From assembly GCA_014621425.1 (NCBI GenBank), contig JAANBB010000226.1, positions 1 through 63,039 on the forward strand: DNA of 63,039 bases. Reading direction: 5' to 3'. The translations under genes and the position numbers were made by a program. Every line of letters begins with the position of its first letter. Within the stretch, counting starts at the first letter, position 1. Source of the DNA: Cylindrodendrum hubeiense. Taxonomy: Eukaryota; Ascomycota; Sordariomycetes; Hypocreales; Nectriaceae. Of the stretch, positions 33,931-44,701 are shown piece after piece. The notes beneath the pieces were generated by a model. That model ran no database searches, was not told the origin of the DNA, and worked only from the letters and a program-made list of their open reading frames with translations.

Positions 33931-35055
33931 TACTATTCTTAGGGTTATGATCGCTTGCTTCATTTGACTTTCTCAGGGAGGTTGTATTTATTGCAGTAGT
34001 GTTGAAAAATTGATAAGTAGCTATACACAATGCCTTTTATGAGAATGTGATCAGAAGCTGTCAACCATCTATTTCTTAAGGTGGCGTTTCATAGTAAGAA
34101 CTTCTCCTTATCTTTTGAATTCGTCAGAAGACACTACTGGGATTTTCGATAGGATCATAGACAAAATGATGGCAATGAGGAGTTGGTATAACTGTTGGAT
34201 AGAGACAATTTGGAAGATCCGAGGCATGTTTTAGGCCCAGAATGTGTCAATAGCTGTCAGATCTCAGCTAGTTACTATGCTTGGCCAATACACTACAATT
34301 GATCCCCCATCTAATATCTGACATGGAACGGGGCCCCTGTCGAAGGTTTATCAGTCAGGTTGCCATTTTTCGGTGTGAGGATAGGCAAAACGTTCAAGGG
34401 CGTTATCAGTAAATGGAAACTGTGGTATTCTCTCTCACGAGCCTGGATCTTCATGCCTAACAGGGTTCATCTGCAAACATTGACCGTCCAAGTTTAGAGC
34501 TTTCACGTGGCACCTCACAACCCCCGCACCTCGTGCAGATCCCCTTGGACTGTAACGTGTTTGCCATAATTCTCTTAACTAAGCTTGGGTGCCTAAAATT
34601 GCTATACAGCCACAGCAAGGATTAACTTGCTAGGTGCAGGTGGTATGACACCACTGACTGCAGAAGAGGGTATCTTTGCCGCTCAAGTGCATTGTCTTCC
34701 CAACTCATCTCTTCATTCCAGGGAATAGACTTAAATTTAAACACACTAGTGTTAAGAACGTGTTTGGGGTCGGGCCGGGGAATCCGGGATAATGGGTCAA
34801 CCAACGGCCAAGGTAGGGAGGCTGTTGGTTGACCAGTGGGTCTACATCTGCGCCCGAAAGATCTCCATGTTATGACGCATAGCGACTGGGAGCGGAATCC
34901 GTCGAGATGATCTGTGACTGATCAGCTTCTCATAAACATTTGCTGTGCCTCGACTGTCGCTTCTTCTCTACTCTAATCCAATATATCATTCCCCTCGCAC
35001 AAGACGCCCCTCGTCGACCTGCTGAAGCATATTGGGGGAGACACGATTTAGTATC
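33931..35055. other. Intergenic between patatin and GPI-protein genes
   Basis: About 1.1 kb between two plus-strand genes, with no supported gene. It contains the patatin 3' UTR and the next promoter. Confidence 0.45.
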
Positions 35056-35784
35056 ATGTTATTTCTGATAGTCTCGTTGCTTTCATGTATATTTTCCTCT
35101 GTCTCTGCGGAAGATGTAGGAGGGTACGTACAGACCTTATTATTCCCCAGCCTATGCTGCTACTGACGTTGTCTAATTTGAAGCGCTGGGAACTTGACCG
35201 TGGCATTCTTTGCCGTCGGTGGGGAAGACTCCTGCGAGGCCAACGACACCTCAAACGGCCTCATCTTCACGACATCTAGCATTCCGACAGCGTATACCTG
35301 CTTCAACCTCACCGACATCTTTTCTCAATTAAACGATACCGGGCTTCAGAGCGTTTGGCAATCGCCCACAAACGAGTCTCGCGGCGTCGATTGGCTTCTA
35401 CAAAATCGCGACGATTTCGACTCCGATGCAATTTATTCTGGGATTCGATATGAACTACTGAACAATATCACGCAGGAGGAAAGTGGAGAAGCCGCCGCAT
35501 GGAGATTGTTCATCTATGCATTCTCCGATTGTCAGCCGCTTATCGGTAACGATAGCGTCGATGCAAATGAATATCCTTCATTCGAGACCAGTTGCCAAAC
35601 CGAGGAAGGCGGCCAGTGTCAGGTAGTTCCGTATTCGATTAAGAGCTTCGCCATTGTTCCACTAAATAGGGAAGGGAAATGTAAGACATGGACGGAGTAT
35701 GGAGCTGCAGCCAAGGTCGGTTATCGAGTTTTATCGCTCGTTGCTACTTTTGCAACTGTAGCAGCCCTTTTCTTGGTTCTTTAG
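35056..35784 (+). CDS. Secreted, probably GPI-anchored cysteine-containing glycoprotein
   Basis: A 222-aa protein in two exons (35056-35123 and 35184-35784). The signal peptide is MLFLIVSLLSCIFSSVSA, with a hydrophobic tail GYRVLSLVATFATVAALFLVL at the extreme C-terminus. Together they predict a GPI anchor or a single C-terminal membrane segment. The mature part has six cysteines (DSCEAN, YTCFNL, SDCQPL, TSCQTEEGGQCQ, GKCKTW) and several N-glycosylation sites (NLT, NDT, NES, NIT). It is therefore a cell-surface glycoprotein. I do not recognise the family. The intron interrupts just after the signal sequence. Confidence 0.72.
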
Positions 35785-36587
35785 AATATAATTTGACTTA
35801 CAGCTTCCTCTATTTATGCATTCTCCTGTGCTCTATTTTTCTTACAGCCGTGATTTTACGGTCGTGCAGGGAAGGTTTAAGTATCATTACCGCCACGATT
35901 TCCCGTTTCCAAGACTGTAAATCAACCAATCCGGCCACAGATTATAAGCTTGAGGTACTGGTAAAATTAGTTCTATAATCATCATTACTCTCAAACGTTC
36001 ATCTACGTTCGTTGTCTATTTATCGTTGAAGCTGGACAACAACTGGGCAATTCCCACTACCGCCTCCAGCCACATCAAGTCTTCTAACGCCAATTCTGTT
36101 ATTTGTCCCGAACTATGTCCATCGGGTTTTTTTTACTAACGATAATAGAGAATATAAGGAATTATGTTTGGAAATGATAGACTTTTTGTTGGGGTGATGG
36201 CCAACTTGGTACTGAAGCACGTTAGAGAAAGTAAGCCCACAGGGAGTTCAATGTCGATATAATCATAACATATTAGCAGCTCATTGCGGAGAATACATAT
36301 ACATCGGGTAGAAGCTGGGGCACTGTTTGATCCAATATATTCACTCAAAGACATACTCCACGAATTCGAAGCTTTAGGTAGACCAGGTACTATTCAATAC
36401 ATCCAGAAGGTGGGAATGGCTTCACAAGCAAAGACTACACCTACCCGCTAGAGGAAGGATCTAGGTAATGAGTAAAAATACAAAGAGAATTACTTAACTG
36501 AGCTCCATTGTTGTAATTTGTCATGTCTGACACAACCAGCTTTTTCCCACCTCATCAACATAACCTGGCCCAATGCCTCAACTCAGC
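35785..36587. other. Intergenic before the 5S genes
   Basis: About 800 bp, AT-leaning. It contains the GPI-protein 3' UTR. No gene seen. Confidence 0.45.
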
Positions 36588-36706
36588 ACATACGACCATA
36601 GCTCTTAGAAAATACGGGATCCCGTCCGCTCTCCCCTAGTCAAGCTGAGAAGCGGTGGATTAGTACTCGGGTCGGTGACGACCGGGGAATCCCCACTGTT
36701 GTATGT
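36588..36706 (+). rRNA. 5S ribosomal RNA gene, copy 1
   Basis: 119 nt from ACATACGACC to GTTGTATGT, with the fungal 5S ends pairing as helix I. It contains the internal control region and the conserved GGGTCGGTGACGACC hairpin. A T-run directly follows, which is the RNA polymerase III terminator. The sequence differs from the usual Sordariomycete 5S in the second arm (CATAGCTCTTAGAAAATACG), so it is a variant type. Confidence 0.9.
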
Positions 36707-36780
36707 TTTTTGCTGTTTTTTTCAACTCCATAGAAATCTCTATTCCTGTGGATTTGGTCCCACTCAGTGCCTCATTCAGC

Positions 36781-36899
36781 ACATACGACCATAGCTCTTA
36801 GAAAATACGGGATCCCGTCCGCTCTCCCCTAGTCAAGCTGAGAAGCGGCGAATTAGTACTCGGGTCGGTGACGACCGGGGAATCCTCGCTGTTGTATGT
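36781..36899 (+). rRNA. 5S ribosomal RNA gene, copy 2
   Basis: 119 nt, starting 193 bp after copy 1 and differing from it at only four positions (36849, 36851, 36886, 36888). All four are in one helix and compensate each other. A T-run follows. The duplication includes about 17 bp upstream (TGCCTCA...TCAGC). Confidence 0.9.
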
Positions 36900-37281
36900 T
36901 TTTTTGCCCTTCTGTTACATGTGTTTTGCTTCGTGGATTTAACCAAACGGTTTCTCTCTTTTTCTGATATTGGAATACACATTCCACTGTTCTTGTAAAC
37001 AACCACATTCAACCAACTTGGGCGGACTATACGGTACAGTACAGGTTGATATGGGCCCATTTTCACGTCGTTTGTCGATACAGATCGTCTCTGTTCGAAT
37101 AACTAGCCATATAATTTGGCTGGCATGGCCAACGAATCACTCACACGCACGGAAGACAAGCTTGTTTCGCAATATTTCATGACACTCTCCTCCGTCCCAA
37201 TTCTAATTCCAGGTCCTATTACCGAGGTCGTAATCTTCAATTGCAAATAACTCTTCACCTTAGTCCGCTCTTCCAACGCCG
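36900..37281. other. Intergenic after the 5S pair
   Basis: About 380 bp, containing the 5S terminator T-run and the 3' UTR of the minus-strand phosphatase gene. No gene seen. Confidence 0.5.
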
Positions 37282-38228
37282 TTATTCCCCCTCCGCGCTC
37301 CTCTCCCCCTTGACTAAAATGGCAATCGACGTGCCCTCTCTCGTCAGACACGTCTCTCCCCCACACGCCGCCTGAATCGCGCGGATCGCATACGAATGCA
37401 CCGTTAATGACACAACCTCTCCACACTCGTCGTCCCAGACGTCCTCCAGCGCCGTCTGTTTCCGCGCCACGTGCTCGTCGTCCGTCTCCGCGTGCCCATC
37501 CCGGCCGAATGCGTCCTCCTCGGCGAAGCCATTCTCCAGGGCATACTCCGGGTAGTTCTCACGGATCCAAGACGCGGGGCGGCGCAGATCGCACGTGTGC
37601 AACGTGATGCGCTCGCGCAGCAACTCCTTGATGGTGGGCTGGAAGGGCCGGCTGTGGGCGGCCATGAGAGGCGCGAAGATGTACTTGGTTGTCTGCAGGC
37701 AGCGGGCGAGGGGGCTGGTGTACAGAGTTTGCGGGAGGGGCGCGCCGTCGGTGGCGATGAGGTCAGTCCAGAAGGTGTTGAGGTCCCGGGCTTGTTGGAT
37801 ACCGACGTCAGTTAGGTGGGCATCGAACCAAGTCTCCCTGTCATCGCCGTTCAAGAACGAGACTCTACTCTGTCGTGATGTTAGATCCACTATTCAATGG
37901 GGATATCAGCAGTGACACTCACATCCCACTCGGCCGTGCCAACTTCTGCATGCTTCTTATTATGATACCCATACCCATGGCGCGTCAGGTACAGCACCTT
38001 GTAAACCACGTTGTCCGGAGCCTTCTCATTGAGCCATTTCACATAGCCCGCAAATCGCACCCAGTCTCGCTGATCAGGAGAGCTGGGGTCGTCGGATGGA
38101 TACTTTTTGCCGGAGATCAACCCAAGATGAGGTTGAGTGGTGACCTTGTGGCCAGGGTACTGATGCGCCAGGTCTGGGAGATCCGCGAAAACGCCAGGCT
38201 CAGTTGAAAAGGTCCAGCGGGGAGCCAT
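37282..38228 (-). CDS. Histidine phosphatase (phosphoglycerate mutase-like) family protein
   Basis: A 297-aa protein in two exons (complement of 38228-37923 and 37869-37282). It belongs to the phosphoglycerate mutase/acid phosphatase superfamily and resembles fungal PMU1-like phosphatases. The catalytic motif LTRHGYGYHN holds the phosphorylated His. WFDAHLTDVGIQQARDL, then TSPLARCLQTTKY with the phosphate-binding Arg, and VVSLTVHSYAIRA with the second catalytic His complete the site. The substrate is unknown, as most fungal members are phosphomonoesterases rather than glycolytic mutases. The ATG at 38228 is the first in frame, and a TATA-like ATATAAAC lies about 140 bp upstream (38366-38373). 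Confidence 0.88.
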
Positions 38229-38882
38229 GGCTGGTGAATAGACTCGCGAAGGAGCTTGAACCGTCGATATCAACCCTCTGGACTTGGCTTGAAGCTGAGG
38301 GGTATGGTCGTGTGACCCGGAAATATGCGATTCCAATTCCACCACTGACGATACTGAGTAGGCCCGTTTATATCCGCGTGCAGGCTGCTAAGCATTAGTA
38401 TGACAGCAGCAGGTACGCGAGATACAGCACGTCAACTCAGGGCGTCTCACCTTGGCTTTCAGGTATTGTCGCCACCAGTGTGAGTCAGCTTGGTCGTGGA
38501 TGAGATTCTTGCGCTGATGGAAGTCCGCTAATTGCCAGTGCGGTTGCCCACTGCGGGGATGCACTGCCGAAAAAGACCCGCTAAATAAAGCTCAATCCAT
38601 CGTGTTGGGTCTAGACCAGAATTGTCGTGCGACCAAAACTGCGGCCTGCCAAAAGCGCTCCAGCACGAAGCATCATGCTCGAAATGGTTCTATTCCGGCA
38701 TCATTTCTCGTCCAAGGGGGCTGCCCATCCCGTTAATGAGTTTAGCAAGTAAATTCTGTGACATGTCAAGATGCGGTCGGGCAATATAAACAACCAGTCC
38801 CTTGTTGTACATCGATCATTTTCTTTAGTATCTGGATGCATCAGCTACCCGGTAGACGACTCAGCAAAATCAACCTCAACTC
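38229..38882. other. Intergenic between two minus-strand genes
   Basis: About 650 bp with the phosphatase promoter and the DUF4246 3' UTR. No gene supported. Confidence 0.5.
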
Positions 38883-40802
38883 TTAGTGCTCGCAGAAATT
38901 CCACTGTTGATGCTCCAGGTGGCGGTTCGTCTTCTCCTGAAGCACCGTCCGCTCCGACATGACCTCCTCCCGCAGCTGCTTGGCCTCCTTCTCGCTGATG
39001 GGGAACTCCATGTTGTCTATCACCATTTCCGTCACCTCCCGAGGCAGCCTTCCCACCTGGTCCGAGGGCAAAGCGCTCTTGGCCCACCAGTGCAGCTGCT
39101 GGGGCGGCACGTTTGCAGTTGACGGGATAGTCACGGCGGGGTCGACGAGGAACATGGCTAAGATCTTGCGGTGACCTGGTCGCGTTTTGTCGGCCAGCTC
39201 AAAGGGGCTGACGTGGTGCTGGTAGAGGTTGGGGAAGAAGAGCATACGATCGACCCGCGTCAAGACACTGCCAATGTTTTGGAGCGTATCCTCGTGGCTC
39301 CGAATGGCAAATGTTCGCATGATAGATTCATGGTCATCTTGCGCATACCCAAGGTCTGTCTCGAGCCCTTCCCGATTGGCAGGCGCCCGGAAGTCGAGAC
39401 GGCACTCGGTGATGTTGTCGCAGTCGTAATAGTAGAGTGCTGTTGCGCAAATGCGCTCGTTGATCTGACCCTCAATATGCCAGGATCCGCCATCATAGGT
39501 GGGCTTCTCGGGTGTTAGGTGGATGTTGGCCAGTTTAACAATCACCTGGATCCGGGATGCGTCGTCAAGGAAACCCGACGTCTTGACATGGTTGGCATTC
39601 ATTACAATCCTGTCGTTAACATTTTCTTTGAAGTCCGGCTGGAAAGTCTTGTGTGTTTCTTGGAACCACGCCTTGTCGAGACGCTGACGATCGGAGCCTT
39701 CGTACCACTCCTCCCAGGGCTCATCCTCGTCTCTGGGAGCTTCACCCTCATTGACGGGCCGGTTATACGGATAGCACTGACCTCCATCACAGCCATCAGA
39801 GCCATCAGGGGCGTTAGGGGCATTGCAGTCGGTCCCAACACTCTTTACATCAAACCGCTCAACTTGGAACTCATCGGGCCATCGGTGGACAATATCCCAG
39901 GCGGGCAGGGCCTTTTCAATGAACTTTTCAATGATAGGATAGAGTCCTGCATGCTGGATGGGGTGCAGATTGTTGATGTAGCTCTCGATCCGGGGATGCT
40001 CACCTGTCAGATCAACGTCGCACGGAAGCCACTGGAAGCGAGATGACAGGCCGTTGATCCGTTTGTTCCTAAAAGTGGTTTGGTCTTCATCGGTCGGTTC
40101 GGGGACCACAACGCCCGTGCCACAGTGCTCGAGGCAGTTCTCTTTGGTTATACGCCTGTCCGGGAGGATGAGGGATCGACCATAAAGTAGAGGCCAAAGC
40201 GACGGATGGACGAGATCGAGGACCTTGCCATCGCTGCCAGGGTGCCAATCCAGTCGCTCAGCGGGGACATTCTCCAATGGCGCCACAGCGGACTTGAGTG
40301 CCTCGCGCAGGTCATCTGGAATGAGCTTGTCCGACTTGATGGCACAAGCACAGTAGTCCATGACGGGGATTAGACCCGTCTTTTCATAAATCTCAGCCTT
40401 CTTGCTAAGCTCCTCGAAACACTAGGGACGATGTAAGCAGCGGAGCTCGTTCGGTCAATTCTAGATATGAACACGTACAGCCTCGACCATGCTTTCGTCA
40501 AAGTGGCCAAATTCGACATATTCGGACCAGGGCATTTCAACGGCCTCCTTTTTCCACTTGGTGACGATCTCAGGGTCATTGACCTTTCGCCACCACTCGG
40601 GCTTGTTGGTGATGTCTTCCATCAACTTGAGCATGCACACCTCGCGGATGGTGAGAGTTGAGGCAGTCCAACCCTCGCCACTGACACCAACAAGCGTGGG
40701 GAAGTTCCCCTTGGGAAGGTAGGTCAAGGGGAGGCCAAAGCCTGGGAGACAGACGGCGCCATCTTCGCCCGTCTTGACCTGATTATCCTTGGTCCTGGCC
40801 AT
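38883..40802 (-). CDS. DUF4246 family protein
   Basis: A 620-aa protein in two exons (complement of 40802-40479 and 40421-38883). The family is fungal and uncharacterised. Typical landmarks are FQWLPCDVDL, YINNLHPIQHAGLYPIIEKF, IVHRWPDEFQVERFDV, SWHIEGQINERICATALYYY and FFPNLYQHHVSPFELADKTR followed by PGHRKILAMFLVDP. The His residues in SWHIEG and QHHVSPF, with the beta-rich context, have suggested to me an Fe(II)/2-oxoglutarate oxygenase-like fold, but this is inference. No signal peptide or membrane segments, so it is probably cytosolic. Length is typical. A TATA-like TTATATATT lies about 70 bp upstream. Confidence 0.87.
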
Positions 40803-42356
40803 GATGAGGCGGTGGGGTTGCCAATTGACTGATGGCTATTGGAGTATCGACCAGCGGCAGCAGATGAGGCGAATATATAAGGTAGTCAGATAGACTGTGC
40901 GTGGTGAGGATGAGTCGGGAGGCAGAAGATGCGTCGACAAGAATATGCCAACAGGCACCCAACACCCAACAGTGCCGACCAACACCCACCGCTCTTCTCC
41001 ATAGGTCCAAATCCGCCTTGGGTAATCCAGCTGGACAAGCTACGGCGGATGGCCCACTTCGGGGCTGTGGCTGGGACTTGGCGACCAAAACATGGTAGAC
41101 ATGGCGAATAATCGCGACCCAGCACCCGAGACAAGCACGATGATGGACCGTCGAGAATGCCACTTCGCGGAGACGGTGCAGAACGCGCCTTGGTTGCCTG
41201 AAGAAGACGCATGGGCCCGGGCGCAACGCGGGCCTCACACGAAGTCACGTTACCGGATCAGGAGTTAGGGCCACGGACGCATCAGGCAGAAAGGCACCCA
41301 TAGGGTCTTCCGTCCCAAAGCATGCTCGGTCCAGTGCCACATATTTTGCACACAACAGCCGAGGGAGCCGTCAGACGGAAAGGCGCCCGGAACAATACCT
41401 GGAGGCTAGGCGTGGGTGGGAGGATATGCAACTCCGCTTTTTGTCGGGGGCTCGAGCTTCCAGGGAAAAGGTGGGGTAGGCAGGGTCGGTCCCATGCTGG
41501 CTCTCGTTGGGCGGGCTCACATGGGCAAACAGCTAATGTCACAGGCCGTGGGCACACCAGCCACTGGGGTAATTATCCAGGGGGCTGAGTCGCAAATCTG
41601 GCGATGCCTCGCCAGCTTTCGGTTTTCTGCTGCGACGCAGCTCGGCGACGCAAGACGAGAGGGAAAAGACGTCCGCTTCATTGCGCGGTTTCGCCCCCCC
41701 CTCCTAGTGGGATTTCAGTGGACTCGTGGTGGAACTTGGCTGCCCGAAACTCGGCGGGTACATCTGATAAAAAAAAACTTCACCATCTGATAAGGAAAAA
41801 TAAGGAAAAGAAAATATCCTCGCCCACCGCAGGCGGTGCGGCCCATCCCCCCCCCTCTGGCCCCAATGCACGCTCGGCAGAGAATGCGCCTGGGTCCTAC
41901 CCGTGGGCCGTATCCGCCGTCACAACGTACCGAGGCTTCGGGTACGGCGCGACGGCAGGGCAGTTAATTATTACAGTGCATCCGTGGGGGGTAGCGCACC
42001 TCTTCCAGCGCTGTGCAGCCCGTGGCGCTGAGCGTGTCCTGTCCTGTTCTGCGCCGTCCCGGGGCGCTCTGCGAATCACAGGCGGCCCCCTGCCGAGGCC
42101 CAGCGGGTTTCGGCCACTGACGTTGCGACCGGGGCAGTCCCGCCCGTTGGCGTCCACCATCCGCCGCCCTCGGCCACCACTGCGATGATTTAGCTTAGAA
42201 TACCACACCCTCTGGTTGTATGAGGCCATTCCCACCAGCAAACACCGCAACCCTCCTTTCTTTTTTCTCCCGGTCTGTTCTCTCTTGCTCCTTTCCACCC
42301 CTCGATGATCACCCGTGATCCCTCACTTCCCTAATCGCCCTCTCGCCGCCGCCGCA
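40803..42356. other. Divergent promoter region between DUF4246 and PEX11
   Basis: About 1.55 kb between two genes transcribed apart. It is GC-rich toward the PEX11 side. Long frames such as 41604-42188 have no domain or splice logic and are rejected. Confidence 0.45.
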
Positions 42357-43301
42357 ATGACCGAAACCGCCGTCGAAGCCCCCGCCTTCGAGGCCCAGGT
42401 GCCGCTCTCCGAGCCCGTAATCGCGGACGCACCTCCGACCCCGAAGCAGAACGCGCCGTTCCAGCTCACGGCCGCGCTCGCCGCCACGCCGTCGTCCGTC
42501 GATGCCTTCATCCACCACCTGCACCGCTGCCTGAAAACCCGCGGTGGCACCGATACCGTACTGCTCTTCTCCGCCTACGCGGCCCGCCTCACCGGCGCCA
42601 TCCTCAGCATCATCGGCCGCACCGCCGTACACCAGAACGCCCGGAAGCTGGTCGAGCTCGCCTTCCAGCTGCCGCCGTCGGCGTCCATCAACCTGGGGTC
42701 CGCGTCCGCTCCCCCGCTGGCCACGCTGGCCATCGCCCTCTCCAAGCGCCTCGAGGCCTTCGTCGGCATGCTGGGCGAGTGGCGCACCATGAACCGCCTG
42801 TGGGGCATCATGGCCATGTGGCTCGCCGCAAAGGACCTGCTGCTTCGCCTGCGCAAGCCCGCCGCCTCCGAGACGGACGAGAAGGCCCCCAAGTCGAGCA
42901 AGTTCAACACCACCGTCGAGGTGCTTCAGGTCGCCTCCCTCACCGCATACCACATCGGCGAGGCTACCGCCTGGTTCAGCGGAAAGGGCGTCTTCAAGAT
43001 CTCGGCCGAGACCCGCGGCCGCTTCTCCACCGTCAGCGTCCGCGCCTGGGGAGCCTACGTCTTCATGGAGCTGGGCCGTCTGCTCGTCGAGCGCCAGCGC
43101 CGAACTGTCTCCGACGACGTCAAGGCCGAGAAGGAGTACAAGGACACCTGGTTCACCAATTTCACCCACACCGCGGCCTGGGCGCCGCTGACCATCCATT
43201 GGGGCTATGGCGACGGCTTCCTGCCCGAGATTGCCGTCGCAATGCTGGCGACCTACCCGTCGGCTGCTCTCATGAAGGACTTGTGGCGATCCACCGCTTA
43301 G
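42357..43301 (+). CDS. Peroxisomal membrane protein, PEX11 family
   Basis: A 314-aa intronless protein, start ATG 42357 (MTETAVEAPAFEAQVPLSEP). PEX11 proteins bend and elongate the peroxisomal membrane for fission and proliferation. Seen here: a proline-rich N-terminus, then SVDAFIHHLHRCLKTRGGTD, an amphipathic helix of the kind that inserts into membranes. NARKLVELAFQLPPSASINL, LGEWRTMNRLWGIMAMWLAA and a C-terminal helix TIHWGYGDGFLPEIAVAML follow. The layout and length fit the fungal PEX11C-type subfamily better than the canonical 230-aa PEX11. The upstream GTG at 42315 is not a start in this organism. Strong C-ending codon bias suggests high expression. Confidence 0.83.
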   Translation: MTETAVEAPAFEAQVPLSEPVIADAPPTPKQNAPFQLTAALAATPSSVDAFIHHLHRCLKTRGGTDTVLLFSAYAARLTGAILSIIGRTAVHQNARKLVELAFQLPPSASINLGSASAPPLATLAIALSKRLEAFVGMLGEWRTMNRLWGIMAMWLAAKDLLLRLRKPAASETDEKAPKSSKFNTTVEVLQVASLTAYHIGEATAWFSGKGVFKISAETRGRFSTVSVRAWGAYVFMELGRLLVERQRRTVSDDVKAEKEYKDTWFTNFTHTAAWAPLTIHWGYGDGFLPEIAVAMLATYPSAALMKDLWRSTA

Positions 43302-43799
43302 AGCGGATCGGAACAGACAACAGAGACAGCATACCAATGGAGTGGCTAGTGGAGAACATTGACAGCCAGGAGACGAGAATTGTTTTGGAGCGAGAGAGGA
43401 AAGCCCAGCAGTGCCGGATACCCATTGTATATTGAAAGAGGAGGATGAAGATGGCGAGAGAACGCGACGGAATACGGGATGGCAATCGACAAGATGCAAG
43501 ACTGGATATTTAGGGAGACGGACACAAAAGGATGGAGACGAGAGGGGGAACCCCATATTTCGGGGCGACGAGAGCGACTTCATTCCGCAGTATGAGACCA
43601 TGCGGTGCATCATTAAAGCATATATATATCTCTTTATAGATAGATCTGGATGTATGGTCTTTGTACGTACACTAAACATAGATAGACGAGAAGCAAGCAA
43701 CTGGAGAGCAAGCAGCCTTTACCAACACCAGTTCGCCTTTATACCGAGACACCGACCATGCTGATTCCCTTTCGCAACGCTACAGCATTATGAGATGCC
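43302..43799. other. Convergent 3' region
   Basis: About 500 bp between PEX11 (plus) and the hemerythrin-like gene (minus). 3' UTRs only. Confidence 0.5.
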
Positions 43800-44701
43800 T
43801 CAGATGAACAGCCGCCTCATCTCGTCCTTGGTCCAATACCGCCTCATGTTCTCCGCGCCCAGCGTCTTGACCTCCTGGTCCAGATGCGTCCACAGCACCT
43901 CGCCCCAGCTCTCCATCTTGGACCGCAGGACGTCGAGCGAGAAGTCGACCTCGCCGGTGCGGCACTGGCGCAGGTATTCCTCGAAGGCGTCGAGCCCGGC
44001 GTGGATCTCGCGGTGCTGGCGCAGCAGCTCGGCGGCGCCGCTGCCGCGGCCGCTCTTGAACTCGGGCATCTTCTTGGCCAGCTGCGGGAACATGTACGTC
44101 TCCTCGATGCCGTGATGCGTCGTCAAGTGCTCCGCGAACTGCACGCCCTCGGCGATGAATTGCTTCAGGGACATGCCCTGTGGGCGCCGGCCGCTTGTGC
44201 ATGCGCCCCAGAGGAGGTTCCATGAGCTGCGGAAGTGGTTGTGCTGATGGGAGAGGGTGTTAGTCGTATTTCCTTACGAGTAGGCCGCTGGCTGTCGCAA
44301 CGTCAAGCTGAATGTCTGGTCGACCAAAATGCACTGAGGGGGCTTACAAAGAGATCCATCCTCTCAGCTAAACGGTTATACGTCTTGAATTCGTGATCCG
44401 ACAGCGGCGGGAGCTCCTCCTTCTCTGGCTTGGACGCCTCAGCCTTGGGCACCTCGGCCGGTTGGCTGGCGATGCCCTCAGGCTTCTCTTCTGTCGTCGA
44501 CATGCTCGCTTGCTGATGCTGTGCTCTTGCGGTCGTCGAAAACCCCACGGTCCTTATCGCAGCTGGTCTCACCCGTCTCGTAAAGATCGACGCAGGGACG
44601 GCGATGACGCTCGGTGTAAGGCGCGCTCGTCCAGTGAAAACGATGCTCTTGTAAAAGGCGGCGCTCAAGCGGGAGTGGTTTCGGTAATGGGTCAGCCTCA
44701 T
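43800..44701 (-). CDS. Hemerythrin HHE-domain protein, probably mitochondrial
   Basis: A 265-aa protein in two exons (complement of 44701-44348 and 44243-43800). The N-terminus is a classic mitochondrial presequence, rich in Arg/Ser/Ala and ending RTVGFSTTARA. From residue 95 a four-helix hemerythrin-like domain supplies di-iron ligands: HNH at 119-121 right after the intron, HLTTHHGIEETYMFPQL, LLRQHREIHAGLDAFEEYL and LWTHLDQEVKTLG. Fungal relatives are implicated in iron, oxygen or NO binding, but the function here is inferred. An internal ATG at 44503 (MSTTEEKPEG) would give a 199-aa protein lacking the presequence. A TATA motif (TATATAAAA) sits only about 35 bp above the first ATG. Confidence 0.85.

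Noticed and set aside
38229..38345. N-terminal extension of the histidine phosphatase
   Set aside because: The extension would start at a GTG, and a TATA-like element lies right above it. The ATG at 38228 is the only in-frame ATG.
41604..42188. 194-codon open frame upstream of PEX11
   Set aside because: Arg/Pro-rich low-complexity translation in a GC-rich promoter with no homology that I recognise.
42315..42356. Upstream start for PEX11
   Set aside because: The codon at 42315 is GTG. The ATG at 42357 is the first proper start.
42309..43700. 463-codon open frame antisense to PEX11
   Set aside because: Low-complexity Gly/Val/Glu sequence over a gene with strong codon bias. It has no domain or start context.
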